In this document: positions 1 through 12,123 of the stretch, piece after piece
Layout: each line of letters opens with the position of its first letter
How positions within the stretch are numbered: position 1 is the stretch's first letter
NCBI GenBank assembly: GCA_051294375.1
Contig: CM119268.1
Coordinates: 15,687,103-15,751,102 of the forward strand
Length of the DNA stretch: 64,000 nt
Direction: 5' to 3'
Source: Paraspadella gotoi
Lineage: Eukaryota > Chaetognatha
Program-made: the position numbers and the translations under genes
Notes under the pieces: model-generated
Told to the model about the DNA's origin: nothing
Seen by the model: only the letters and a program-made list of their open reading frames with translations
Databases searched by the model: none

Positions 1-272
1 AAGGAGTTATGTTCTCATTTTCATTCGCTAAGCCAGCAGTAATATCTAAAAATGCCATTTGTATATTTTAAATACATAATTACTTAATTAAAGGGATTGT
101 AGTAACAACTAACAAGGAAGTTTATGATAATCTTTGGTTTTATATGTGCTCTTTTAAATCAGTGGTGCTAAAGATTTTTTTTACCTGTAGCTATGTTTTT
201 GGGGGCGGAGCCTGTAAACAAATGTTATTGGTTTAATTAAGTTGCCCATTGCTTTACAACCATTACAAAGCT

Positions 273-3200
273 TCATTTTTCACCTATGCAGAAGAAACCA
301 GGCCATTCCCACATGTCTCCAAAAAGTTTATGACATTCCATTACTACAAAAGCTTCATTTTTAATTATCTTGCTGTTGTACTAAAAGGAAGTATTTTTAA
401 ATTATAAATTGAGTTCCTAAAGCATGGGTTCATGATTCATTTGTTGCTAATAATAAGATTCTAACCTCTAATTCAGCTTTGGGATCTTTACAAGAGACGC
501 GAACACGGTTCTGCCGTAAAATTTGAGATATAACGCTGAATATTACATTAAAAGATAAATTAAATTATTAATTTCGGATCTTGACTACAGTATTTATTCA
601 AGGCTTCTCGTACTTGTCATCCAACACGGCGTATTTATTTACTACTTTCGCCTGGAACCTCTCTTTTTGGTGTCTATAATCGCACATGCAGGCAAGTTCT
701 TCCACGTTAGTATCGGCTGGGTAACCAAGATCTACTTCGGATTTGCCTAGGTAAGAATCGATTTAAAAAATCTTAAAAGAATAGGATCGAGCCTCCCTTC
801 AATGATAACCAAATATTGATGCGATGTATTGATAACCAAATGATTGATGCGATGATAACCAAATGATTGATGCGATGATAACCAAATGATTGATGCGATG
901 ATAACCAAATATTGATGCGATGATAACCAATAATTGATGCGATGATAACCAAATGATCGATGTGATGATAACCAAATGATTGATGTGATAATAACCAAAT
1001 GGTTGATGCGATGATAGTCATTCATTGATGTGATGATAATCATTCATTGATACGATGATAGTCATTCATTGATGCGATGTTAGTCATTCATTGACGCAAT
1101 GAATCATTCATTATAAATAAAACAAACAAATGCGTGTATGAGTGAAAGAGAGAGAGAAAAGAGAGAGAAGAGAGAGTGAGAGAAGAGAGAGAGAAAGAAA
1201 GAGAATAAATCCACAAAAAATCTCAGATATAAATTGGGATTTTGCATTGAGAAAAAAGCGCAGAATAAATGGCGATAATAAAAGTTTTTAAAAGGAAAAA
1301 AAAATAATCAAAATTTTTTCAAAAAAACGATCACGCAAGAGATCGTACAGAGAGAGAGAGAGAGAGAGACAGAGAGAGAAGAACAGAGAGAGACAGAGAG
1401 AGACAGAAAAGCTGAAAGCCGCTGGAAGGCAGCTGAACAGTAACTGCAGAGCCTGAACTCGTTTTAAAGGGTTCAGAAAAAGCAGCAACTGACAACTTGA
1501 ATAAAGGGACAAGTGCCGCACCTATTTTTGTTGCATTTTTGTATATTAAGATTTTACAGCCATAGTGATAACAGAAGAAAGTGACAAAGTTATGAAATAT
1601 TATAGTAATATTATTCATATTTTATTTTCAAGTAATATTGAAAAAGGAAAATACCATTAAGATTAAAATCGGGAACATTTCCATGCTCCGCCAGCATTAA
1701 TAATCAAGGTACTAAAAATTTATGAAAATTTTCAATTACTTGTTTCAACTATTTTTTATTTTTTATTTTATATTTTATGAAAGATTTACCATTTAATCTA
1801 TATTCTTTAAATATATATATATTGGCTTTCTTAAAAATTTTTACTTTATCATTATATCTAATAACTCATTTTGGGAATGGATGTCAGTGTTGTCTTCTGG
1901 AAATAGAGGGAGCATCTACAATATATTTTTTTTTATTTAGTAACAGTGTAAAAGACTGGAAAACTAAACTATGTAAAAACTAAACTACATATTGAAATTC
2001 AAGATAAATTTTTTTTTATAGATTAATTTTTTAACGTTTAAATGGACTCATGAATAAAATGTTATGAAATAATTCATAAGAAACTATAAATTATAACGTT
2101 CAAGAACGTTCAAAAATAAAATTTTTAAACCAAAAAATATAAAAAGTAAAAAAAAAGAAGACAGTAAGCAAGTAAAAACTAAACTATTAAAAATCAACGA
2201 AAACAAAAGACACTAACGTTTAAATGGGCAAAAATAAAAAATAAGAAAAAAAAAAATTATATAAAATTTAAAGAAATAAAAGAAAGGAAAAAAATGTTAC
2301 AATTGTTTACAATTGGAAATTTTTACAATTTTTTTCCAATCATAGCTTGTAAAAGATTTTATTTTTATTTGTATTAAAATTAAGATATAGCTTCTCATTA
2401 AAGAGGTCCTTTGATTTCCCATTTTTATTATAAATTTAAAAAAGATTTTTTGAATTTCATCTTCAATATTATATACTGCAATATGTAAATTAGATTAAAG
2501 CATTTCTATATACTAATTTGGATATTAAACTGAGTACTATAATCTCATTTGCATATTGCAGTAAATTATAATGAAGTGGAAATTCAAACAAAAAATATTT
2601 GAATCCAAATGTAATATGAAAATTTCAGAGCTATTTTAAGATGAGAAGCCATATCTAAATTTTTAACTTACTATGATCGCACACTTTTATTTTAAAAGTA
2701 GGTCCCAGCCAAAACTATAAAAGCGACGACGACGACGACAAGCTGACCTGAATCAATATCGAGCCTGAACCGGCTTCGCCGGTAGGCTCAATAAAAAGAA
2801 ACCTAGAAGTTGGCCACTTAGCCACCTCATCGTGCCTCCACACAGAGCGAGATGTTATATATGTAAATATTATTCAGTTAGTTTCCGTTTTGTTCTAAAC
2901 GTTGGATCCCAAGTAAGGGTGAGCTGCCGACGGGCTAACAAAAAACCTGCCGGTAACACCAATATTTACAATAATTTGGTCATGAAATAGGCTATGACTC
3001 CTTAAGTAAGATTCCGTTGCACGACAGTGCGAATAAAAAATCAAGGACGATTACCACAATTCCTGCAACTGGTGCTCAGTGTTAATTGATCGGCGCTCAC
3101 CCAGTTTCCATTTTCCATTTTTGCAAACGATGACGACTCTTTTCGGGCGGACCAATTCACCCTGATCGTATCTTTGCAAAAACTTTTTCACTGTCATATC

Positions 3201-5797
3201 GATAATTGCAAATCCGGGTTTCTGTTCGGTGCATTCAATCCTTCCGTTGTCTGGTCCCTTGGGAAACATATTTAAGGAGATTAATTATGCTTCCTGTCGG
3301 AATCTGTCACCGTTTGTTTTATCGATGGCTCATTGAGATGCTTCTCTAAGCAAAAGAAAGGATGTTTTCTCTCTGTCCCTGCCCTGCTAAGAATGTAAAT
3401 AATGTAGAGTTTGCTTGTAATCATTAGCCCTTTTAGCCATTTATTGGATATATTGTAAGAATTTAATTGTTTAAAACATTATATTCATTAACTGTAGTAT
3501 TTTCCTTTCGTTTTGTTGTGTTTAAATAGTTTGAAAAGTAAAAGAGTTTTTGTTGTATTCAACAACGATTAATGTTAAAATCGGACATGTTTCGGTTCTA
3601 ATACGAACCTTCTGAGGCTGAGGGCAGTGGCCACCAAGGGGCTGCCCATTGGGTGCCCAAGTAACCGCTCATGAAGGCCAATCCTCCTCTCCCCAGGAGG
3701 ACGACCGGGTGCTTGTCGCCGAAGTGCCGACAGCGCCCACGACAGCGCAAATGGAAGATAGGCGCAAGTATGCCTAGAACGTGGGTCACCTGTCCCTCCC
3801 CTCCCACCGATTTTAACATTAATCGTTGTTGAATACAATAAAAACTTTTTAACTTTACAAACAATCATTCATTTACTAAATAAGCTATCTTGTTCCTGAC
3901 TGACTGAGAGGCTTTGGTGGTTTAATGCCTCCATCACTCTTACAAGATCATGACATTGCAAGCTTTCAATCAAGACGCTCTCACAGTCTCGTTTATTCAC
4001 TCCTAGAGTACCTGGCTTCGCTATACATGAAGTGGTATATTATTTCAAAGAATGTTTCAATTGTATGAAAAGACCACTTCCTTAAGTATTAGTTCGAGGA
4101 ATTCTATATTGTACTCCGCACTAGCATCAAAATATTAGAGCTTAAACAGTGGAAAACTTTTTAATAAATCTTATCATATAGTAATAATTGTTCTTTCAAA
4201 AATTTTCACTTACAATGAGAGCTAATGTAATTGGATATTTCCCAGAAAGATTGGGACAACTTGGCGATACTGTAAGTGCAAAATTATGGATGAGTATAAA
4301 TCAATAACTTTCAACGATTACAATTACCATGTTTAACCAGCGTAAAAAGAACTTTATTTCCAAGATCTATAGTTCGAAAAATTTAGTTCTCAAAAAAATA
4401 ATCGCATTCTTTAAAGATTGAAATATATTAATTGATAATTTGGACCTTTTTTGTCTGTGGTGGTGGTTTTCACGCAATCTTTAACTTTGTTTTGTCTTTA
4501 GACTTAGCTTTTTTTGATGCTCCTGTATGTACTGAATCAACCTTGTTGAATTCGAAATAAAACGCATATAATTACCTTTTTCTTCTTTCCAATTTGGACA
4601 TCGAGGCATTTTTGAATCCCTCATGCAAAGAAAATTCGCGTACCTAAAAATTAATATAAAATATAATCTCAACAGGGAACTAACATCGACGCAATATAAA
4701 CCATATTTGAAATTTTGATAATATTTTAAATAATTAGCTTTTTAAAATTTGTTTAAAAATTTATTACAATCTTAGAATGAAGTGTGAACACTGAACACAC
4801 CTTGATAGTTTCTACGTATTAACGGAAATATAATAATTAGGTGCTCAGGTACTACCTAACTTTGATTATAGAATGTACAAAGTTGTACAAAACTACTTTA
4901 ACTCGTTAATGTTTATAATTTATAAGTAGACCATTGCAAAAGAGAACATTGCATCTGGTAAGATAAATAATAAGGCGTAGAGAAGAATATACAATTTTAA
5001 ACATAATAAATAAGTATAAAAATAGAAATTCAAATCCAAAATTCAACGATTATCGTTCCTTACCAGAGGATCAGAAAAGCAAGGAGGAGCAGGATGAGGA
5101 CGAAAAAAAACAAACAGCCAATGCACGCGCGCCACAGAAACTTCTCTCTCGCGCGCCGACACGGTTCGATCTGAGCGCGCGGGGGCTCGGCTAACGTTTC
5201 GTCACTCCAGCTCAGCTCCAAATCAATACCTCCAGACTACAGAGGGAGACGAATTAAGATCATTTCTTTTAAATTTAACTGGGTAGGTATTTACCATAAA
5301 AAAATGTTAATCTTCCTCAATGACGTAAAATGAATAGAGAAATCGTCCCTTATTTCTATATCTCACCTTGAGTGGAGGAGGTTCAACTTCCGCCGTTCTC
5401 AATTCCGTCACGACGTCCGTTTGTTTTTGCAATTCCGTCCCGTGAGTTTCGTGAGCCTCTTCGTGCAAGTGTCCTTTTCCTTTCATGTGCTGTTTTTTTG
5501 TTTTTTTTTTCAAACGTGTGACAAAGAAAAAAAAAACTTTACTTTTACAAAAACGACTGCAAAGATTTTTATGTTACTTTCTCCCGCTCATGGGCAATTT
5601 AAAAAAAAACGGAGGTCTTCCGCAGCCTCCACCTGCTGCACGTAGTGTTGGTAGTTCTCATCGAACCAATCGGCGTGGAAATCGTAGTCAGACTCCGAAT
5701 CGCGCGACGTCGATGTCGACTCGTCGTCGTCTTCGTCGCTGGAATCGTCGTCGACGTCGTCTTCGGGTCGCTCTTCCTCGTTTCGTTCAGACGACAT
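273..5797 (-). CDS. Unrecognised type II membrane protein, tandem copy B
   Basis: I do not recognise this family. Eight exons join in frame: 5633-5797, 5367-5489, 5064-5230, 4576-4643, 3101-3250, 614-746, 466-535 and 273-380, giving about 327 aa. The N-terminus is very acidic (runs of Asp, Glu and Ser). A basic stretch (CRRAREK) then precedes one hydrophobic segment at about residues 127-152, so a type II topology with an extracellular C-terminus is inferred. The ectodomain has nine cysteines at the same places as in copy A. Shared motifs are FCMRD/LCMRD, ECTE or QCTE, NGKWKLG or NGTWKLG, CMCD, ILRQNR and VMEC....WEWP. Exon phases and several exon lengths (68, 150, 70 bp) are identical to copy A, which is strong evidence that the model is real. 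Weak points are the acceptor of exon 2, which follows an A-rich run, and the acceptor of exon 3, chosen to keep phase. Intron 5 holds a MITE, a 23-bp minisatellite and GA repeats. Confidence 0.75.
803..1107. repeat. 23-bp minisatellite
   Basis: About 13 head-to-tail copies of a 23-bp unit with core GATAACCAAATGATTGATGCG. The units grade at the right end into a variant with AGTCATTCATTGATG. It lies in intron 5 of membrane-protein copy B, just upstream (in gene sense) of the exon at 614-746. The long open frames across it are a by-product of the repeat. Confidence 0.9.
1143..1410. repeat. GA-rich microsatellite tracts
   Basis: Two (GA)n tracts, about 1143-1204 and 1349-1410, inside intron 5 of membrane-protein copy B. 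The sequence between them is AT-rich and shows no coding signal. Confidence 0.85.
3533..3857. mobile_element. MITE-like element with about 50-bp TIRs
   Basis: The ends form an inverted repeat. The left arm at 3533-3583 and the right arm at 3808-3857 share a long perfect core (TTCAACAACGATTAATGTTA continuing into AAATCGG). The interior at about 3590-3807 is GC-rich, unlike the AT-rich surroundings, and its ORFs are not convincing. On the minus strand the interior edge reads AGAAGG...CCGAAACATGTCC, the same motif as in the hairpin at 36.4 kb. The element lies in intron 4 of membrane-protein copy B and abuts repeat family R. I see no clear target-site duplication. Confidence 0.7.
3862..4142 (+). 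repeat. Dispersed repeat family R, copy 1
   Basis: About 280 bp starting ATTCATTTACTAAATAAGC and including GGCTTTGGTGGTTTAA, CTCACAGTCTCGTTTATTCA and a final TTGTACTCCGCACTAGCATC. It matches 49,947-50,265 along its whole length and 41,691-41,785 in part, all in the same orientation. No ORF or TIR is evident, so its class is unknown. Confidence 0.75.
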
Positions 5798-6098
5798 CTT
5801 TATTTTCTTAACTTTACAAAAGTTTTTTAAAACTTTAATTCTAGTTGTTTTTTTTTCTTTTTTTCACTTTGGAAAAAAAAAAATTACGTAAGATTAATCG
5901 AAACGATTATGTACTTCTTTTTTTTCAGCTTTTTTATTATGAACGAAGGAATATATAAATAGTTTTTATTTCTACGTCTAAATGGTAAAGGTCCACTGCT
6001 ACACCTTCTACATGCACGGAACAAATTGTCGAATTAAATGGTTTATATTAAGTGTTCTTCATAAACTATAATTAATTACTAATCTACATAAATATAAA

Positions 6099-7239
6099 TT
6101 ATTTCTTATGGCAGGAGACCTCCGGCCACTCCCAAAAATAGTTATAAAGATGTCGACATTCCATGACGATAAAAGGTTCATTGATCTTAAACGTGATGTA
6201 CTGGGAATAAAAGTGAATAGAAGTTATTTTGTCAGTTCGGAGAGAAGATCATAGAGACAAGTTTTTTTGCTCTAAAACTTTTTAAAAAACCACTTATTGA
6301 CTTGATGAAACAGATTTTCTCTTCCCTTTTAATCCATGAAAATTTGCAAATNNNNNNNNNNTAGCATAGTCCAGTGTACGTATAAACACCTAAACTCAAC
6401 ATTTATCCAGCCTCATAAATTGTGACTTACTTTTATCTTCGCCTTCGAATCCTCGCAAGACACGCGAATTCTGTTCTGACGTAGAATTTTAATAGTCACA
6501 CTAAAAGACAGTTGATAAAAAAGAATCTGTCATAGTTATCACGTTTACAGTTTTGTTTATAACCATTTTCTTTACTTGGACGCGACGTAACCGTTGTATA
6601 CAAGATGTTCATGTCCATGCCGTTTCTGATTGCGAATATCGCACATGCAGCTGAGAGTCTCGACTTTGATATCAGCGGGATATTCGTCAGTCGCTTAAAA
6701 AAAGAGACGATGACAGGGAAATCGGTGACAGTATTTTTTTATAAATCAACAATCGCGACTCCGATATTTCAGTAATCACTCTGTGTGTTTTTTTTTGTCA
6801 TACTTCACAAATATATATATATAGAAGTGATAAACGTTTGGCTATGTCGGGATCACCTGATACGCTGATTTTTTTTAAGTTTGCCTACTTAAATTCTTAA
6901 TATCGGGTTTTTCATTTTCTGTTTTAAAACTCCAATTGCAACTGCAATTAAAATTTAACTGTAGCGGTAGCCTTTAACTTCCGCGCCGTGAAAAGTTTTT
7001 GTGTCAATGAATAGAGGGATGTTCTAATCTAGAACGTTTACCCAGTTTCCAAGTTCCATTAGAGCAAGTGATAGGGACTTCTTGCGCCCGAATCAAAGTT
7101 TGACCCGAATCCTCCCACTTTTCGAGGAATCGACGACCGGTCAAGTCAACCAGAACGAATCCATATTTCTCGGTGCATTGCACTTTCAGGACTTTACCCG
7201 TCTGAGAAAAGATGGTTATGGAATTATTATTATTATTAT

Positions 7240-7303
<64 letters not shown>

Positions 7304-9663
7304 TATGTAGTTATTTGAGTGAGTTGAGAAATTTCCCGATACAAAAATTTAGTAACGCTTAATTATTTACATGGAATGATCAAGGAATATTATTATGTTA
7401 ATAGATAATAGATTTCAGGGGGTCATGTCTACGTGGATCGTGAAAACCTGCGGTGGTTTTGTGATTTATTTGAAGTACTCACAAAAGCGACATTCGTCAA
7501 TCTATTCTCAATCTTTTTCGATAGAGGAGGACATCGAGGTTCGACTAAATGAAAAAAAAAATATTGTAGTCGAAGACATAATAAACTGAAAAAAGTTTTT
7601 AGTACTCGCGGAGCAACTCTATAAGTCACTTTTCGGTCGGTCTATCGGTCGGTATGTCTGTCCGTCGGTCTGTCCCACTTACGTTTAAAATATATAATTT
7701 GCCTATAGTTAGTTGCTTATTTGTTTGCCTTCAGCAAATCTTAAAACATTATATTAAAGAATGAAAGACGGAATTCCGATGCAGAGCATGTCATAAATAC
7801 GCGGGCTATGAAAGTTATTTTAATTAATACTTAACAGACTGGTAAAACATTACTAAATGCTAAATGCAAAACTACGGTCACGTGATCACAAAGTAAATAC
7901 AGCATACACATTGGATGGACCGATCTTGTTTTGTATTTATACTCCTAATTTGACATTTTTTTCAGAAAAATAAGAGTTGCTCCCGATATATATACAACTT
8001 GGGTGTGCCTAAGTAATTTTTGCTTATTAAAACTCGATTAGTAAAAAAATATTTAGTGAATATTAGCATGTCGTATTACCTTCCCCCTGATTCCACGAAG
8101 AGCATCCAAACAAATGTTCGTCTCGCATGCAAAATTCATTAACGTACCTTCACAATGATAAATTTGTAAACTAATGGTTCTATAAACAAATTAGACCAAA
8201 ATATTCCACAATAACCTAGAATCAGTTAGCTAATCAACGTATAGATTTACTCGGGGCATTGTTTTGATACAGAGATGACTTCTGATTTGGATTTCTGTTT
8301 TCCAGTATTTTAATTTTTCTCACTGAGATAGGATGTGCTTCGGAATCTTTAACTTGTAATTATTATGGAACTAAAAAAACTAAACGAATTACAATCACCA
8401 TAGTGTCATAAAAACATAAAGGGCGAGAACGACGGCGAAAGAAATGCAGGCCCCGATGCAAACATGCCAGAGAAAACTCTCTCTCGCTCGGCGGCACGGC
8501 TCAACCAGCGCCCCCACTGAGGTCAGGTTGGAGGTGCCACTCCAGCTAAGGTCCACTTCGACCCCTTCATTCTCCGGCTGAAAATAGAATAGATAAGAGT
8601 TGGAGACAGAGAGAGAATTCGGGGAAATAGTCTGTAGTCAGACATTGCATAATGTTCGCCCCGCCTATAAGCATGACAACTTCAGTCGTGACTCGAGGGC
8701 TCATTGAGTATTCACTATTGAGTAATACCATCAGCTCAAGACAATTAGGTACCGTGATCGATACCCGATGGTACCTACCTTGCGGGAAGCTTGAGGACGG
8801 CCGTAAACCACATCGGGGGCGTGGAAAACCCCCTAGCCTGGTTCCAAGCCCAGCACTCGTTCCAATGCTGCGCCATATCAACAAGTCTCTATTAACTTTT
8901 AGTATTTTTGATGATTTTAATATTTTCTTTTGTTTATTTCTAATCAATTCAATTATTCATCCGTGATGGAAAGCCGAGCGCTGCGACCGCGTGCCTCATC
9001 GAAAAGATCCTCCACTTCTGCCACGAGATGTTTCAGGCTGACGTTACTGGAGCGAGCCATATTCAATTGATTCTCGGTTTCATTATTCGGCTCCAAGTGG
9101 ACGTGTTCGAGGCCAGAGTAGTACTAAAGTGAATTGGAAGAAAGGAAGAACTGGAAGGCGTGAAAAGGATGGAGCTCGACGGGCTATAAAAAGGTATGAT
9201 GATCATGATAGTTCAAATGTTTAACATTGGTTTGCGATAAAAATAAATAAATACTATAAACGGAGGTAAGGGGTATTCATATTCTATTTGAAATTTCCAA
9301 TAAACCATTTATCCTCATCATTGTTCCGATTATTATGATTCAATGTGAAATAAATTTGAAAAATTTTTTTTTCATTTTTTTAAATTCGTTTGACACATGT
9401 CAAAACCAAGTCATTAATCATAAACGCACCTCGGGTAAGAAATGATGATGTTGGCGTTCAGTGGCGTTGGCATTGACATTCACGTCATAGTCGCTATAGT
9501 CGTCGTCGTCGTCGTCATCGCTCGTATATTCGTCTTCGCAGTCGCTTTCCCTGTCAGATTTTGAATCGTTATTGTTGTTTTTGTTTTCATTTTCTTCATA
9601 ATCAACGGAATCGTCGTCGTCGTCCACGTCGTTCAGAAGTCGACTTTTTGAACTTATGGACAT
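6099..9663 (-). CDS. Unrecognised type II membrane protein, tandem copy A
   Basis: This is a paralogue of the gene just downstream on the same strand. Eight exons: 9430-9663, 9016-9123, 8399-8577, 8080-8147, 7042-7191, 6576-6693, 6431-6500 and 6099-6200, giving about 342 aa. The first 78 residues are rich in Asp, Glu, Asn and Ser. A basic CRRARES stretch leads into a hydrophobic segment at about residues 149-174, followed by an ectodomain with nine cysteines matching copy B one for one. Exon 2 is poorly conserved between copies and its donor (GAA|GTGGAG) is a guess. The other junctions are supported by agreement with copy B. The ectodomain loosely recalls sushi-like spacing (C...C.NG.W) but does not fit that fold well, so no function is assigned. 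A 10-N assembly gap lies in the last-but-one intron side at 6352-6361. A degenerate SINE and a TAG microsatellite lie in introns. Confidence 0.75.
6352..6361. other. Assembly gap (10 N)
   Basis: Ten N characters lie between two exons of membrane-protein copy A (6431-6500 and 6099-6200). The true missing length is unknown, but the flanking exons keep phase, so the gap is probably intronic. Confidence 0.95.
7222..7302. repeat. (ATT)n/(TAG)n trinucleotide microsatellite
   Basis: Six ATT units pass into about 20 TAG units. The tract lies in the intron just upstream (in gene sense) of the exon at 7042-7191 of membrane-protein copy A. The poly-Ser frame across it is an artefact. Confidence 0.9.
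8686..8890 (+). repeat. Degenerate tRNA-derived SINE
   Basis: The sequence is similar to the better preserved copy at 35.76 kb: GGCTCATTGAGTA near the start, AATTAGGTACCG, then TGCGGGAAGCTTGAGGACGG, GGGGGCGTGG and CCTGGTTCCAAGCCCAG. The internal-promoter B box is decayed. It sits in an intron of membrane-protein copy A. Confidence 0.6.
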
Positions 9664-10304
9664 TTTTCTTGTCTAATGTTTCTGGTTAACGTTACTACAC
9701 AAGTTTAGGGGATCTCCCTTAGCAGTTAAATAATATATAACAACGGTAACACAAAAATGTTGCGAAAGGCTGACCTGTTGACATGGCTAAAACAAGCCAA
9801 TTTCAAAATACGGCTCTTGTTACGACAGTTATTACGACATTTATGCTCTAACTTTCATTCTTTATAGTATCTCGCTCGTCATTCTTTGCTCTTGCAAATT
9901 TAACGTAAGGATAGTTTGATGCATTTCTAATAGTTGTCACAGGCAAATATTATAATCGAAAACATTTACAACAATTACTGATTGATTTTTTTTATCTTTG
10001 GAAACAAGATAATTCAGGTATCATAATTTTAAAAATTGATGTTAGGCGACATGAACACGAAATTTCAAAGATCGAGTAATTTGTTGTTTTTTTTTTTCGG
10101 CAAGAGCGCGACTTAGCGATGATCCTCGAAGACAACTGCGGCAAAACTATTATGGCGAAATTAACAATTAATATATTTTTAAACGATTAAATTTTTTTTT
10201 TCATCGATTTCTGAATTTTCGATTCGGTCGTGGATATCGACGTCTATATCTCCACGCCCCCTGGACCCGCGCAAAGAGCGGAACGGTGACGGTTGAGAGC
10301 CGAA
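9664..10304. other. Intergenic, nothing recognised
   Basis: AT-rich sequence between the start of membrane-protein copy A and the stop of PACRG, both on the minus strand. It should hold the promoter of the former. I see no element I can name. Confidence 0.6.
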
Positions 10305-10453
10305 TCAGTTGAGCATGCAGGACTCGTAGGTCGGCACCATGTATTTGATGTTGATGAAGGCGTCTTCGCCTCCGTGCCGTTCGAACGCTTCCAGCGTCTC
10401 CTGAAAGGTGGTAAAACGTTTTAATGATCTCTCTGCCTGTTTTTGTTCTCCCC

Positions 10454-10484
<31 letters not shown>

Positions 10485-12123
10485 CTCTCTAACCTGAATT
10501 AGGTCCCCGACATTCTCCCTCTTCTGCTGACTGTAGTCGATGCCATCGCCCGTGTTTTTGTTTTTGTTCTTGAAGATGTTTAGGACGGGGAGAATTTGAC
10601 GATAGTAGGGGACCAGGGCCTCGCCGACCATGTCGCCGGAGACAACGAGGTGCTGAAGGATCTGGCCGTTCAAGGGATTCAAATGTACATCATTTTTTTA
10701 TTGCCAAAATAAATAAATAAATAAATAACATCTTCCTCGTGTATTTTTCACTTTTACAATTTTTATACATGGTTTTAAAACTGACCTGCTCGTATCGGTA
10801 ATTCCAAGACGTTTAGCTCATAGACTATTAGGTTGCTCATTTGTTTTCTACATACAAGATTCATTTTAAACCTCATTTGCATGTTATTTTTCAATGTTGA
10901 AAATAATAAGAAAAATCCATCTTTTGTTAGTTATTACATGATTACGGCCATCCCCACAATTGGATCTTCACCTTGAGCGAAGTGCAGACGCAGCCGTCGT
11001 TCCTCGTGTTGAGGGCGTTTTTGATGGGGATGATGAGTTGCGGGATGACGGGGAGGATCTTGGAACCCCCGTGCTCCAGCATGTCGTGGACGCCTTGACG
11101 GGAGAAGAATTCGTAGGGGTGGGCCGTCTCGCAGAGGCCTGAAAGAATAGTTGGGGTAGGAGTCGGAAAAGGAGATGGTGAACAAGTATTAAATATTCAA
11201 TATCTGAAAATCTATCGGAATCAGACAAAAATCCACGTTTAGTGTTTACATCCACTTGGGAATTGTATCGGTCAAGTTATCCCTCTGATTTGAACGTATG
11301 TTTCTTTCCCATCTATCCTGTCCTATCCATCCTCTCTATCCCTTTCTCCAAATTCAGTCCTAACAGAATGATTTTTGCCATAAAGTCTTATAAATCTTAT
11401 ACTAAGACCGCAAAAATTGATGTACTTTTTTCAGTTTAAGCATATTCCTTGATGAAAATGACATGAAAATGCCATCGCACTGTGACCATCAATAAAATTA
11501 GTCAGTAATGAAATCTTGTCAAAAGATTTTCCAACCCCTCCGACTCTCCCTCCCCTCACCGTCGAAGAAGAGAGGTAGGTAGTGATGGTAGTCCAGCTTT
11601 TCGATCTCCACCTTCCAAGCGATCTTGTTTCCCTTCGTATCGTGTTCCAGGGCGATTGGAAAATCCCCGCGTTCGTAGAACTTTCGAAAGGCTGTCGGTT
11701 TCGACGGGCGCTTGTTGTAGGCGCCGGCGGGAGGCGGTTCCAACACCTTAAAAACACGGGATCGGGGTTTTTTTTTTTTGAAATATCGTCTCATGTAGAT
11801 TGTTTTGCTTTGAATTTGGTTGTAGGATTTTTCGTTTATGTAGTTTAGTCAACTATAATAACATGAGCGCACGTAATCATTATTTGACCTAATATTTTGG
11901 TTTGAATTGGTAAATAAAACAAAATTTTCAACCATACTTTTTAACTAATTAAGTAGGGATAACTAACAATATCACGACCGAATCGTTTCCGACTAACTTT
12001 GGAATTCGTCATGTAAGACTGAACAGTGAATCCCGCGCACTCGATGGGCTTTTGGTTTCGCTTAGCGACGGACGACGACATCCGGGGATTTTGTGTGTGC
12101 TGCACCGTCGTCGTCGGCGCCAT
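10305..12123 (-). CDS. PACRG: PACRG, Parkin co-regulated gene protein
   Basis: Five exons join in phase: 11998-12123, 11560-11746, 10972-11138, 10494-10661 and 10305-10400, giving about 247 aa. The core reads as PACRG almost throughout: [93 protein letters not shown] and a C-terminal [16 protein letters not shown]. In other animals PACRG is an all-helical microtubule inner protein, forming with FAP20 part of the inner junction of axonemal doublets. Its presence therefore argues for a species that makes cilia or flagella. In vertebrates it sits head-to-head with Parkin. Here the next upstream gene is an SLC22 carrier 3.3 kb away, so that pairing is absent. Intron 4 starts with a GA repeat right after its donor. 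Confidence 0.95.
10451..10491. repeat. CT/GA microsatellite beside a splice donor
   Basis: A (CT)n tract on the plus strand. In PACRG sense it is a (GA)n tract that starts directly after the exon 4 donor CAG|GTTAGAGAG. Confidence 0.85.

Noticed and set aside
598-600. Stop codon directly after VLDDKYEKP, suggesting membrane-protein copy B ends here
   Set aside because: A phase-matched donor (GACAA|GTACGA) lies just before it. The same position in copy A also has a donor (TCCAA|GTAAAG) before a stop, and two further exons follow in both copies.
3575-3868. Open frames of about 90 codons in the GC-rich interior of the MITE
   Set aside because: Two overlapping frames are both open and both run into the TIRs; composition rather than coding explains them.
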